From NCBI GenBank assembly GCA_036939975.1, contig JALLPB010000029.1, positions 1-25,000 of the forward strand: DNA of 25,000 nt. Direction: 5' to 3'. The notes beneath the pieces are model-generated. The model made no database searches, was not told the DNA's origin, and saw nothing but the letters and a program-made list of their open reading frames with translations. The DNA comes from Cyclostephanos tholiformis. Taxonomy: Eukaryota > Bacillariophyta > Thalassiosirophyceae > Thalassiosirales > Thalassiosiraceae. Positions 8,346 through 17,200 of the stretch are shown here, piece by piece; positions within the stretch are counted from its first letter, which is position 1, and each line of letters starts with the position of its first letter. Position numbers and translations under genes: made by a program.

Positions 8346-10808
8346 CTAGGCATAGCCAACAACACCATCCTTCGTGTCCTCCAATTCGATGTCAACATCA
8401 TCGAATTGGCGTTGCATTTCGTCACCTCCCTCCACAATAGTTTCATGGTGTACGACGGTGTTTTGACGCCTCTTCTTCTTGATACGTCTTTCAACCCCCT
8501 GCTGGACGTGATCTGCGATTCCTAATGAACGTGCTTCACTCTTAGGACGACCCTTCTTACGAGGAGCAACCCAGCTCGGGCAGTACCTCACTTGATCGTT
8601 TGCAACAGCCGACGTCTTGATATTTGCCCACGTGATGTCAGCCTTATACACTGCATCCTTTGGGAACTGTAGTTTCCACTGGGCACGGGTGTACCAGAAT
8701 GGCATAATGCCAGTCCTTGTCAAGTTGGGAACGGCTCCGCACTTCGTGATAGCAACCATGTGGTCACACGGGATTCCTTCCTTTGCTGGAAACCCACATG
8801 TACACGTCCCAAAACGAGAACCATGGACCAACCCAACCTTAGGGATAACAACGTCATACTTCCTCGTTGCTGAAGATTTCTTGGAAACGACAAACATGTG
8901 AGATTCAGGGTGTTCCGTCAAATTGTAACGATAGATGGACGGGTCACATTTCTTGAAGATTTCCTCCATAAGATTGAAACCTCTTGGAGTAAGAAGTGAC
9001 TCCGACCATGTTGTGCTCTTATTAGCGTCAGACTGACAGCGTGAAAATCGCATTCCTTCCTTCCTGATGAGAACAAGCGCGGCATTTAGAATGTCTACGG
9101 CCAAGCGACGTCTTACGTCGTTGTTTGCTCGGTTCATGGACTCGACACCACTCGAAGCTGTCTTCCCGTACATGCAGACGTTCTGCGCCTTGTTGCAACG
9201 TGCCGCCGGAAACTGCTCATCATCGTTGAGAGATGTCAAATACGCCACATGTGCTGGCTTCATGTCAGGGAGATACTTACTTTGCAGGAACTGAAGCGAC
9301 CCAACAGAGTTGCAGTTTACGAGCAAATTATACATCCAAAGACATGTCCGTGGGGTATTCCCCTCCCCTCCACCAAACTTCTTCCTGATATTCTGACGTC
9401 GATGGAATGCGCAGTGAAAGAGCCCGGCCTCAGGTACGATTTGGCGGACGGATGCGAGCGATCCCTTGTCCTGGTCGGTGATGATTGTCTTGGTCTTCTG
9501 ATTGATGATGGGGTGGACGGACAGAATGAATTTCCAGAAACGGACCCAATTCGTCATATCCTCGTTACCAAAAATCATAGCAAATCCTAAAGGAGCCATT
9601 GTTCCGTTGGCCGTGTTCGCGTAGGCTGAGAATAGGGTGTACTTGCCAAAAGACATATGAGCAGCGTCGGCCTGAATCACGTCTTGAAGATAGGGGCTTT
9701 GCAACTTTGAACTTGATGTGGCAATAAAAATACCACTGAGAAACTTCAGGGGAGGACCGTCCTCCATACCCAATTGATCTGTTAGGGCACGTTCGTTGTC
9801 GATCAACCATTGCTCGATGAATCGCTCCGTTTCCTCTCCCTTCTCAAGGGGGGGCTCGCTGTCATTGTCCCGTCGCTTGAGTTCCTCTCGAACGACCGTG
9901 GCTCGAAGCGATCGAATCACTTGACGTCGGTCCGAGAATAAGAGCTCGCAGGAATGTCCCATTGAAATTATGGCATCTTTCACAGCCTCGCAGTAACGAA
10001 CGTTATCGTCGGCATCTCCGAATAACTCTTTCTTTGCAGAATCCCGTGCCTCCTGAAGAATGTTATCGGTGATCAGATGCCCGTGGGCATAATTCTCCGT
10101 CAAACTCCTCATGTGGTTGTATGACATCCCTGGCATCAACTCCAAATGCGATCGTAGAATATGGCCAATCCATTTACCTGTGAACGGACTTCGAAGGGAT
10201 TTTTCGTTCATAAACGTTGCCTTCATGGGGATGCATAGCGTGTCGTCGTTCTCCCTGCAGATGCATACATGTACCTTCCATCCCTCATAGATCAGGTGCG
10301 ACGCCTTCACGTAAAATCTTTCCCCGGCAACGACGTATTGCATGTTGCAGCTCTTAAGCACCCTAGTTTTGATGTTGCGAAGATTAGCCTCTTCTGCAAT
10401 TCGAATTTGGAGTGTCGTCTTGTCGGCGAAGGTATGTCCGGGCATGAGTCGGTTCTGCTCGACGAAGTTCATTAGACGGATGTGGGGATATTGATCGCCG
10501 GTATATTCCACTATTTGCCTTTCCCTTTGGGGGGACATATTCATCTCAACGGCGGCCAAAGTTTTCATTAGTGTGCGTCGATGGTTGTCCATGTACGCCT
10601 TTCGCTCCCTTTGGTAAAAGCGTTCATCTGACTTAGTGGCATTGTTGGGAAGCTGGGGACCACCAGCGATGCGATTGCAATTGCGATCGCAAGCAGCCTC
10701 CGAAGGAATCGATGTACAATACTTTTCATTGTATTCATCGTCAAATACATCATCAAGAAGGGCATCATTGTCAGGATAATATAAACCCTGCCCTGGCTTA
10801 ACACGCAT
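8346..10808 (-). CDS. MULE transposase (MuDR/FAR1-like, DDE plus SWIM finger)
   Basis: 820 aa when started at the ATG at 10808. The MULE domain shows the first acidic residue D381 (Q-A-D-A-A-H-M-S), the second D445 (I-I-T-D-Q-D-K-G), the C466/H469 pair (F-H-C-A-F-H) and E556 (S-S-G-V-E-S-M-N). A SWIM zinc finger follows at C669, C671, C681, H683 (C-T-C...C-D-H). Residues about 120-240 match the position of the N-terminal DNA-binding region of MuDR-type enzymes, and a basic K-K-G-R-P-K patch lies at about 751-756. Family knowledge: these enzymes cut at the element's inverted repeats and reinsert it. All catalytic residues are present, so the core looks intact. The frame stays open upstream of 10808 to a TAG at 11148-11150 (described separately), so the true N-terminus may be longer. 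Confidence 0.9.
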   Translation of the reverse strand: MRVKPGQGLYYPDNDALLDDVFDDEYNEKYCTSIPSEAACDRNCNRIAGGPQLPNNATKSDERFYQRERKAYMDNHRRTLMKTLAAVEMNMSPQRERQIVEYTGDQYPHIRLMNFVEQNRLMPGHTFADKTTLQIRIAEEANLRNIKTRVLKSCNMQYVVAGERFYVKASHLIYEGWKVHVCICRENDDTLCIPMKATFMNEKSLRSPFTGKWIGHILRSHLELMPGMSYNHMRSLTENYAHGHLITDNILQEARDSAKKELFGDADDNVRYCEAVKDAIISMGHSCELLFSDRRQVIRSLRATVVREELKRRDNDSEPPLEKGEETERFIEQWLIDNERALTDQLGMEDGPPLKFLSGIFIATSSSKLQSPYLQDVIQADAAHMSFGKYTLFSAYANTANGTMAPLGFAMIFGNEDMTNWVRFWKFILSVHPIINQKTKTIITDQDKGSLASVRQIVPEAGLFHCAFHRRQNIRKKFGGGEGNTPRTCLWMYNLLVNCNSVGSLQFLQSKYLPDMKPAHVAYLTSLNDDEQFPAARCNKAQNVCMYGKTASSGVESMNRANNDVRRRLAVDILNAALVLIRKEGMRFSRCQSDANKSTTWSESLLTPRGFNLMEEIFKKCDPSIYRYNLTEHPESHMFVVSKKSSATRKYDVVIPKVGLVHGSRFGTCTCGFPAKEGIPCDHMVAITKCGAVPNLTRTGIMPFWYTRAQWKLQFPKDAVYKADITWANIKTSAVANDQVRYCPSWVAPRKKGRPKSEARSLGIADHVQQGVERRIKKKRRQNTVVHHETIVEGGDEMQRQFDDVDIELEDTKDGVVGYA

Positions 10809-11381
10809 GGATGGTTTTTTGCCAGGACCGCATTTCCCACCCCCATCATCATCATCAACATAGTTGTCGAGATTGTCGTCGTCGTTGTATTTGTCGTCGT
10901 CATCTTCGTCATCGTCATCGATGCCTTTATAATCTGGGTCCTTACTGTCATCGTCGTCGTTATCGTCCTCGTTCTTATTGTCGTATTCGTCTTTGTCGTT
11001 ATCGTCGTCGTTCTTATTGTCGTAGTCGTCGTTGCCGTTATCGTCGTCGTTCTTATTGTCATAGTCAACGTCGCCATTATCGTCGTCGTTCTTATTGTCG
11101 TTGTCAACGTCGCCGTTATCGTCGTCGTTCTTATTGTTGTTGTCAAACTATTGAAGATTGGCTGTCGTCATCTCTCCGTGAATGGGACAAGTGATTGCGA
11201 CTGACTTTATGGAACGACATGTTGCCACAGATGCAGTGGATAATGGAGATGAAACATCCTTAGTAACACGAGGAGGGGGCACAGCTGTAGTGACGATGGG
11301 CAATTTACTCCTTAGTTGGTATCGCTCGGCTCGAGAGCCCTTGGCATCGGCAGGTGGGGGTGTTCGGCGGGTTCTTGCCAT
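10809..11381 (-). pseudogene. N-terminal extension of the transposase frame, split by an in-frame TAG
   Basis: The minus-strand frame of the transposase continues upstream from 10808 through an Asp/Asn/Lys-rich tract with no stop until TAG at 11148-11150. Beyond it the same frame runs on for 77 residues to an ATG at 11381 (M-A-R-T-R-R-T-P-P-P..., basic and Pro-rich). One nonsense change could therefore separate a 1010-residue protein into two parts. A short intron ending in CAATAG could also remove the stop, but I found no donor that keeps the frame. Alternatively translation starts at 10808 and the 77-residue ORF is a leader. Confidence 0.5.
10962..11150 (-). repeat. 39-bp tandem repeats coding Asp/Asn-rich units
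   Basis: Units start at 10962, 11001, 11040, 11079 and 11118 (last one partial) with ATCGTC(G/C)TCGTTCTTATTG at each start. In the transposase frame each gives a 13-residue Asp/Asn/Lys unit. Length variation here would alter the acidic tract but keep the frame. Confidence 0.85.
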
Positions 11382-11456
11382 CTCTTTCCAAAGGTGAAGC
11401 AGTTTGGATGAAGATATAGGACTTCGAGCGTTTATTATGAATGGGAATATGGAGCA

Positions 11457-11811
11457 AGTGAGGTATAGAGGATGACTGGTCTCACGTCAACTTCGCCAAA
11501 AAAATCGTCGGAACGCAGTAAGAAAGAATCGATAGGGTGAGGGCATTTAGGATGGACGTTTCGAGAACGTTTCGAGAAATCAAGACACGGAACCTGTCAC
11601 AAAATGGTAAGTGAGGCATTATGGATGGAAGAAATCATCGAGTGAGGCACAGAGAATTACAAAAATTTTAAGTGAGGCATTATGGATGAAAGAATTCTAA
11701 AAGTGAGGCATTATGGATTGAACATTTTTTCAAGTGAGTCATTATGGATGGAACCTTTTTTCAAGTGAGGCATTATGGATGGAAATATGAGAAAGTGTGT
11801 ATGTCATTAGG
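11457..11811. repeat. Right subterminal array: six motif copies phased at 30-31 bp
   Basis: AGTGAGGCATTATGGATGG or close variants start at 11610, 11641 (short form), 11671, 11702, 11733 and 11764, with a decayed copy at about 11794. Looser copies occur at 11457 and 11536. Orientation is opposite to the left array, so both arrays point the same way relative to their own end. The interval 11382-11609 otherwise holds the 5' side of the transposase gene. Confidence 0.85.
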
Positions 11812-11918
11812 TATTTCGCCTGTCACATCGCTTGGCGTGGCATTTTGGATGGAAAAAATTTTGGTGAGGCATTATCACGGGTCGAAGGTCTATATAAAGG
11901 CATTCCGCATTATCTCCC
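11812..11918 (-). repeat. Right terminal inverted repeat of the MULE
   Basis: The reverse complement matches 6664-6770. The core CCTGTCACATCGCTTGGC and GGTGAGGCATTATCACGG are shared with the left end. It carries TATATAAA at 11891-11898, which is degenerate in the left copy. Confidence 0.85.
11891..11898 (+). promoter_or_regulatory. TATA-like box in the right TIR, facing outward
   Basis: TATATAAA on the plus strand lies 177 bp before the ATG of the plastid-protein gene. The left TIR has GTATAGAG at the matching place, so the box is specific to this end. It could provide a start site for the flanking gene, but this is inference from sequence only. Confidence 0.35.
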
Positions 11919-12020
11919 TTAATTTTATCCAAGGACAATTTTTGACAAAAAGGGATTCAAAAGAAAAATGGCGGGAGCGTTGCTTATACTGCGTATCCAA
12001 CGGTACCTAGGTAGTCTGGT

Positions 12021-12040
12021 ACGTCACACGACACACGTCA
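12021..12040. promoter_or_regulatory. Two ACGTCA motifs upstream of the plastid-protein gene
   Basis: ACGTCA occurs at 12021-12026 and 12035-12040, 14 bp apart and 35-54 bp before the chosen ATG. It is the reverse complement of TGACGT, the bZIP/CRE-type core that I recall as a CO2/cAMP-responsive element in diatom carbonic-anhydrase promoters. Function here is unproven. Confidence 0.35.
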
Positions 12041-12074
12041 CGCAGGAGGGTCCCCGGGGAGAGTGTGTCAAAAA

Positions 12075-13793
12075 ATGCGCCGCGAAGAGAAGATGATGAT
12101 AGCCAATCATAATATGCCTCCCTCATCGTCGTCATCGCGAACTATGCGACGACCTCTTCCTCCGTCATCGCCTTCATACAGCCGCCGTCCTCGACGTCGA
12201 ACGACGTCGAAGTCGCTCGTCGCGGCCTCCAGCGCGCTCCTGCTCGCGGCCTCGACGACCCGTACGACGTGCGCGTTCCTCGCGACGAGAAAAACAATCG
12301 CCGTTCCATTTCCGTCGTCGTTTTCATCGTTTCCGTCCGTTTCTCGAGTCGGGGGGGGGATCGCCAATGCCGCGACGAAGATCCCGCTGAAAGACGACCT
12401 CGATCGCGACCACGACGATGCCATTGACAACGACGAACGGGGAGGTGTCCGGCGAGGAGGTGGACGTGGACGTGGACGTGGACGTGAAAGGAGAGGAAGC
12501 GCCTCGTCCACTAGTACTACTCCCTCCCCCCTTCCTCTTCGTTCGTCGTCTCCGGCGACGACTTCCGTTGCTGCTGCTGCTGCTGCGGCCCCGACTACGC
12601 TCCTCGCGTCGTTCCTCCTCCTCCTCTCGTCGCCACTCGTACTTCCGCCACGCGATATTGTGGCCCACGCCGCACCCGCCATCCCCCCCTCCAATGCGAG
12701 GGCGATAGTCGTCCCCTCCTCCCCCGACGATACCGCCACGTCCGTCGATATCAACCTCAGATCCATATCGTCGCTCACGCGCAGGGCCGTGGCGAATAGG
12801 GAGAAGCTCGCGTCGTACCTAATCGAGAGCGTCAAATCCCTCGGGCCGATATTGGACGTACTGTCCGAGGGCGATGCGCCCGTCAGGGTGTCGCCGCCGA
12901 GGAACGTCAAGGGAGCGATCGACAGGGCACTGACCAGGGGCGATGCGACGTTCCTAATCAACGGCGATCAGGTCGTGGACGTGCGACTCGAGTCGGTCCC
13001 CGGAGCTTTCATCGTCAGGGTGATCAATCCGAACATACCGAAATTGCCATTCCTCGGCGATGGCACGGCGGCCTTGGAACTATTCGACGACGTCGTCGAC
13101 GCCACGACGCCGGCGAGTCTCGAGAGGGCCGCGAGGGGGGTCAGGGCCGTTGGCGAGTTCCTAACGTGGGGAGCTCCACAGGGGGACGACGACGTGCCGT
13201 TGAGATACCGCGGATCGAAGCTCGATCGCTTCCTATCGTCGAAATTCGTGTACGGGAACGGCATAATCGCGGACGTTACGAACGCCGAGGTAGTTTTCAT
13301 TTCCCTCGCCGTCGGGATCGGCGGTACGTACGCGGCGAGTTACGCGTACTACGTGTCTTTGAGGGAAGAGGCGGAGAGGGAGGCGATCGAGAAGAAGGCC
13401 AAGGCCGCCGCCGCCGCCGCCGCCGCCGCCGCAGTAGCAGCCGGAAAGAAGAAGGAAATGAAGTCGAAGGCGGGGAAGACCGACGATATAGGGGACGATT
13501 CGACGAAGGCGAAAGAGAAGGTAGCGACGACGACGACGTCGACAGATACGACTACGACCATGAAAGCGACAGAGATTCTTGCAGTAGAGTCCGTTGATGA
13601 AAACGTAGCGGTTGCGGGAAAAAATGAGCCGGACGAATGGGATATCGTAGCCAGGGCCCAGCGTGCCGTCGTCGAAGTCGACGTGGGGTTGGGCGCGGGC
13701 GACGACGATGCCTCAAGGGGTGGAGGAGCTGATGCGCCTCGACGGAGGAAAAGAGATGCCATTATGAAGAATCTATTCGGACGTGGCAAATAG
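12075..13793 (+). CDS. Predicted plastid (thylakoid lumen/membrane) protein, unknown function
   Basis: 572 aa from the first ATG at 12075; the frame is open 12 bp further but only to a GTG. In the numbering of this start, a hydrophobic signal stretch (about 47-59) is followed by T-T-C-A-F-L-A (65-71), the Phe-containing cleavage context that directs proteins into diatom plastids. A second hydrophobic segment (L-L-A-S-F-L-L-L-L-S-S-P-L, about 176-188) followed by A-H-A-A-P-A (197-202) looks like a thylakoid-transfer signal. The folded part is about 220-400. A membrane span (about 405-427) is followed by a Lys/Ala/Thr-rich tail. The Arg-Gly run (about 124-140) and the Ala run (about 444-455) come from 6-bp and GCC repeats. 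I do not recognise the folded part. The plastid call is fairly firm; lumenal location is inference. Confidence 0.7.
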   Translation: MRREEKMMIANHNMPPSSSSSRTMRRPLPPSSPSYSRRPRRRTTSKSLVAASSALLLAASTTRTTCAFLATRKTIAVPFPSSFSSFPSVSRVGGGIANAATKIPLKDDLDRDHDDAIDNDERGGVRRGGGRGRGRGRERRGSASSTSTTPSPLPLRSSSPATTSVAAAAAAAPTTLLASFLLLLSSPLVLPPRDIVAHAAPAIPPSNARAIVVPSSPDDTATSVDINLRSISSLTRRAVANREKLASYLIESVKSLGPILDVLSEGDAPVRVSPPRNVKGAIDRALTRGDATFLINGDQVVDVRLESVPGAFIVRVINPNIPKLPFLGDGTAALELFDDVVDATTPASLERAARGVRAVGEFLTWGAPQGDDDVPLRYRGSKLDRFLSSKFVYGNGIIADVTNAEVVFISLAVGIGGTYAASYAYYVSLREEAEREAIEKKAKAAAAAAAAAAVAAGKKKEMKSKAGKTDDIGDDSTKAKEKVATTTTSTDTTTTMKATEILAVESVDENVAVAGKNEPDEWDIVARAQRAVVEVDVGLGAGDDDASRGGGADAPRRRKRDAIMKNLFGRGK

Positions 13794-14227
13794 TGAATCT
13801 CTCGGTTGTGGTTCGGTAGAGGCGACTTTGTCGACATCAGTGGTGAGAGATGGTGAAGGTCTGAATGATAACGAAGAAACTAGAAGGAGGCAGCCAACAA
13901 GAAGACCAAAACCAAAATAGCACGCCATGCTCGTACCACCACTCACAGCTATTGATATTTAATGTAGCATAGACATGATAAAAAGACCAAAAGATCGGAT
14001 TATATATTTTCGTTGCTACCCTCCAGTAGGTGCCAGTAGGTGTTTGGGGTGGATTTTCAGTGAGATGATGGGGGGCAAATCCTCATTACCTTGCCTACAT
14101 TAGCAACAACGCATGACACTCTTGAATGCGCAACGTCAGTTTTGAGTCCTTTTAGTGTCTCTATGAGGAACCTTTTTAGCAGAATTTCTTCCCCAACCTC
14201 TATGGCAATGCAGTTTCGTGTGATTGA
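13794..14227. other. Convergent 3' gap, plastid-protein gene/METTL17
   Basis: 434 bp between stop codons facing each other. It contains a small CCAGTAGGTG duplication near 14021-14042 and AT-rich stretches that may serve as 3' ends. No coding ORF or RNA gene is evident. Confidence 0.5.
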
Positions 14228-17200
14228 CTATCTGATCTCTTTGTCTTTCCTCTCGATGCTCTTCACGCGTTCTGACAAATCAGGCCAAAGGCCTCCCCAA
14301 CGAGCCTTACGCGCCGCGCTGTAACACCCCGGCGCAGACCGGGCGCTCCATCCCCGACTTACCTTCTGGCGGGTGATGCGACCTTGAGTCCCATCGGGAC
14401 CATCGTTCCCGTACGTCGTCGCTGAATCAATACCTTCATCCGTCGATCCATCGGAACAACCGCCGTTACCACCGTCGCCGCCGCAGCCCGCTGAACAGTA
14501 ATCCAACAACACGTGACCACGTCTCTTCAGCGGGGCACGGATCAGCCTGCCCCATCCTCTCCTGCGTTTGTCGCCGTGTAACATTTCCAATCCCAAACTG
14601 TCAATCGTCGACTCAAGGAACTGGTCCTCCACCTCGACGGCCCTTCGGAGGAGTTGATTATATTGATCCCTGTGGTATGAATGGGCATGAATTTCCTCCT
14701 CTGATTCATCATCGCCGTCCGCACTGTGCCGTCTTAGCCGCAGTCGCTCCTGTAGCTGTCCCCTCTTCAGTTTCTGAGCATGGTGAACTGATTTCGACAG
14801 CATTTCTACGATATCAATCTCGTCGAGGGATCCAGTATGATTTGAAGGTGCGTCCACGGCGTTGAATTGAACGCGAGAGTGCTCATCACCCTTTAAGTCA
14901 GGAACGCGCTTTTGCACCACGAGATAGGTGAACTTCTCTCCCCTTTTCCGAGTCGTGCCTCCTGGAAAGTTATGAACAAAGCTGCAGAAGGAAGTGCCGA
15001 ATACGTCGGTTTTTGCAATTATCGACGATTTTTTGGACGATGGTTCGTTGCGATTCGCGCCTTCCACTATGTTGTAATACTCTTGGTTGTCGCCAACGTC
15101 GTGATCATCAACATCATTGACGCTGGTCAAATCTTGCTCATTATCCTCATCATCTTCATCTTCTTCGTCCTCGTCATCACTGTCCATGCTATCCATGTAT
15201 TCCAACATTGCCTTCGCGTCGTCGTCGCTCATGTCTTCCCCACCGCCCAACATTTTCTTGATCTCTTCCTTATCTTCATCAGACATGTCGTCCCACTCAT
15301 CTAAGAGATCTTGGAAGCTACTCTCCTCGTCGTCATCCATCCCTCCCTCCATCTTCTCTTCATCGTCTGACCCATCATCCTCGTCGTCCTCCTTTGGTTC
15401 GGCAGTTTCATACTTCGCAAATCTGGTGTTGTGCTTGATGTGATTCCTCTGATGTCGCGACATGGGACACGTTCCGTTGTGTGTGCATGGTGCAATCACG
15501 TGGCATTCCTCAGGCCAGATGTCGTCGTCGTCATTATCGACAACGTCGTCGTTATCAGCCTCCTTTTCATTTGATGATAGCTTTATCGCCGCCATCGCTG
15601 CGACTCTCTCCCTTCTCCTCCTCGCCTTCACCTCAGGTGGCGGACAGCATTCCAAAAGCATGCTCCGAACGCTCCTCAGAGTCCCAAATCCATCGGGTGT
15701 GCCGGGCTCAACGAACACCAATACGCCTTCTGGGGCCAATTTTTCCCAAAGCAGCGCTGCCGCTGCCAGCGAGGCTGGCACGCTCGGAAGCTCTGAGAGG
15801 GTGTAAGAGCATAAAATTAGGTCGAAGGAGCCTTTATTCTTCTGTTGTCGGTCTTGCTGTTGTTGTTCTCCTTGCTTTTTCGGCTCCACAATCCCACGTC
15901 GTTGCTCATCGAGCTGATCCTGCCACGGCAGGCGACGACGGTTGTTGTTGTTGTTGTTGTCGACCCCTTCACCGTCGCTCTCGACATCATACCAACCGCC
16001 GTTCTGTGTCCTAGCACCGGTCGATGAAGGAGAGGATGCAGCAGTAGAAGCATCAACGATCGACTCACTGAACGTCAATCGAGTACGAAAATCGGTACGC
16101 TTCTCCCACGTCTGTTCCCACCTTTCCATCCTCCTACGACGACGATCGAGCCTTTTCCGTTCCTTATCGTTCGATCTTCCCCCGTCGTCGAATAGCGACC
16201 TCTCGTATTCCGCCAGCATCGACATTTCCTCCTCTTCTAAATAACTGACGTCGTCCCCGCCATCCACCTCGCCCTCCCATGGCGATCTCTCCAACATGCT
16301 CTTCAATACTTTCTCAGTCGTCTCTCGCATGCACTGACTCGCATCGATCGAATGTATCCAATCGATTCCGTCTTCTTCGTTTGCGTCGTGGAGAGTTCTC
16401 ATTCTTGCTCCACCAACGCCATCTAACCTGCCACCGCCACTCCGACCAACTCCGAAGACGTCCAAAGCCGCGGCGCCCGACGATCCCACACCGGATCCAA
16501 AGTCCAGTACCCGCCTTGGCCGGAAGGTCTTCCGCCTCCTCCCCCCCCCCGCAGATTGTCCATCATCGCGTCCCCCGCGCTCGTTTCTACCGCCAAGGAG
16601 ACTCTGTACCTCCATGAGGACCCTCCTAACTATGGAGTAATTCGGCCCGAAACGATATTTCATGTTCGTCATCGCCTGTTCCGGACCGTAAGCCACCGGC
16701 TTCCTGCTCGCCGCCGTCGAAGTATCGCCCCCGGCGTATCCCGACTCGGCCGCGATCCTGCCGGCGACCTTTGCGCTCTTGGCGCTCGTCGTCATCGCCG
16801 AAGCCCTCGCCGCCTCGTTGTCCGCGTAGTAGTAATCGGTGGCGCCGAGCCCGCCGCGCGCGCCACCACCACCACCACCACAACCACCATCGTATTCGTT
16901 TTCGTCGTCATTGTTATTCATCATCGCGTCCCTCCTCATCCTCCTCACGGCAGCGGAGGATGATGCGGATTTCAGTCCGATGGACAAGGACATCGCCACG
17001 GAGGGATCCTCGCATAATATTGGCGATAATCTAGGCGTGGCGGCCCTATCGCCGCCCTTCTTCTCCCTCCAATCTCCCACGCGCCTCCCTCGACCGTCCT
17101 CGATGGATTGTCGTTTCGATCGACGCATATCGCCATGATATCCACCGTCATGATCATTACCATCTTCGCTGTCGAATGATGACGAAGACAACCTTAAGCT

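Larger units (their letters stand above)
6664..11918. mobile_element. Mutator-like (MULE) DNA transposon, about 5.25 kb
   Basis: It is bounded by inverted repeats of about 107 bp and contains a MULE transposase gene (-), a convergent accessory ORF (+), and arrays of a GTGAGG-type motif inside both ends. The outer limits are set by where the two ends stop matching (AGGGA... at the left, ...TCCCT at the right) and may be off by several bases. I could not find a clean 8-11 bp target duplication, so the exact ends or the insertion age are uncertain. It lies between the ATG of the golgin gene (46 bp to its left) and that of the plastid-protein gene (about 155 bp to its right). Because the genes are divergent, it probably jumped into their shared promoter. 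Confidence 0.85.

Noticed and set aside
10568..11194. Thr/Ile-rich and Arg/Cys-rich ORFs over the 39-bp repeats
   Set aside because: Other-frame readings of a tandem repeat whose Asp/Asn frame joins directly to the transposase.
6664..11918. Target-site duplication of 8-11 bp flanking the MULE
   Set aside because: The flanks (…CATAGTAAAT at the left, TAATTTTATC… at the right) share no convincing direct repeat at any boundary I tried.
11744..12010. Outward ORFs across both TIRs (both read A-F-W-M-x-K-I-L-V-R-H-Y-H-G-S-K)
   Set aside because: The match is only the inverted repeat translated on each side; the left one merely extends the golgin first exon upstream.
12107..12961. Long antisense ORF opposite the plastid-protein gene
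   Set aside because: Compositional shadow of a GC-rich coding region; the plus strand has the coherent targeting signals.
15117..15443. Ser-rich plus-strand ORFs opposite METTL17
   Set aside because: They are the reverse complement of the Asp/Glu-rich tract and have no other support.
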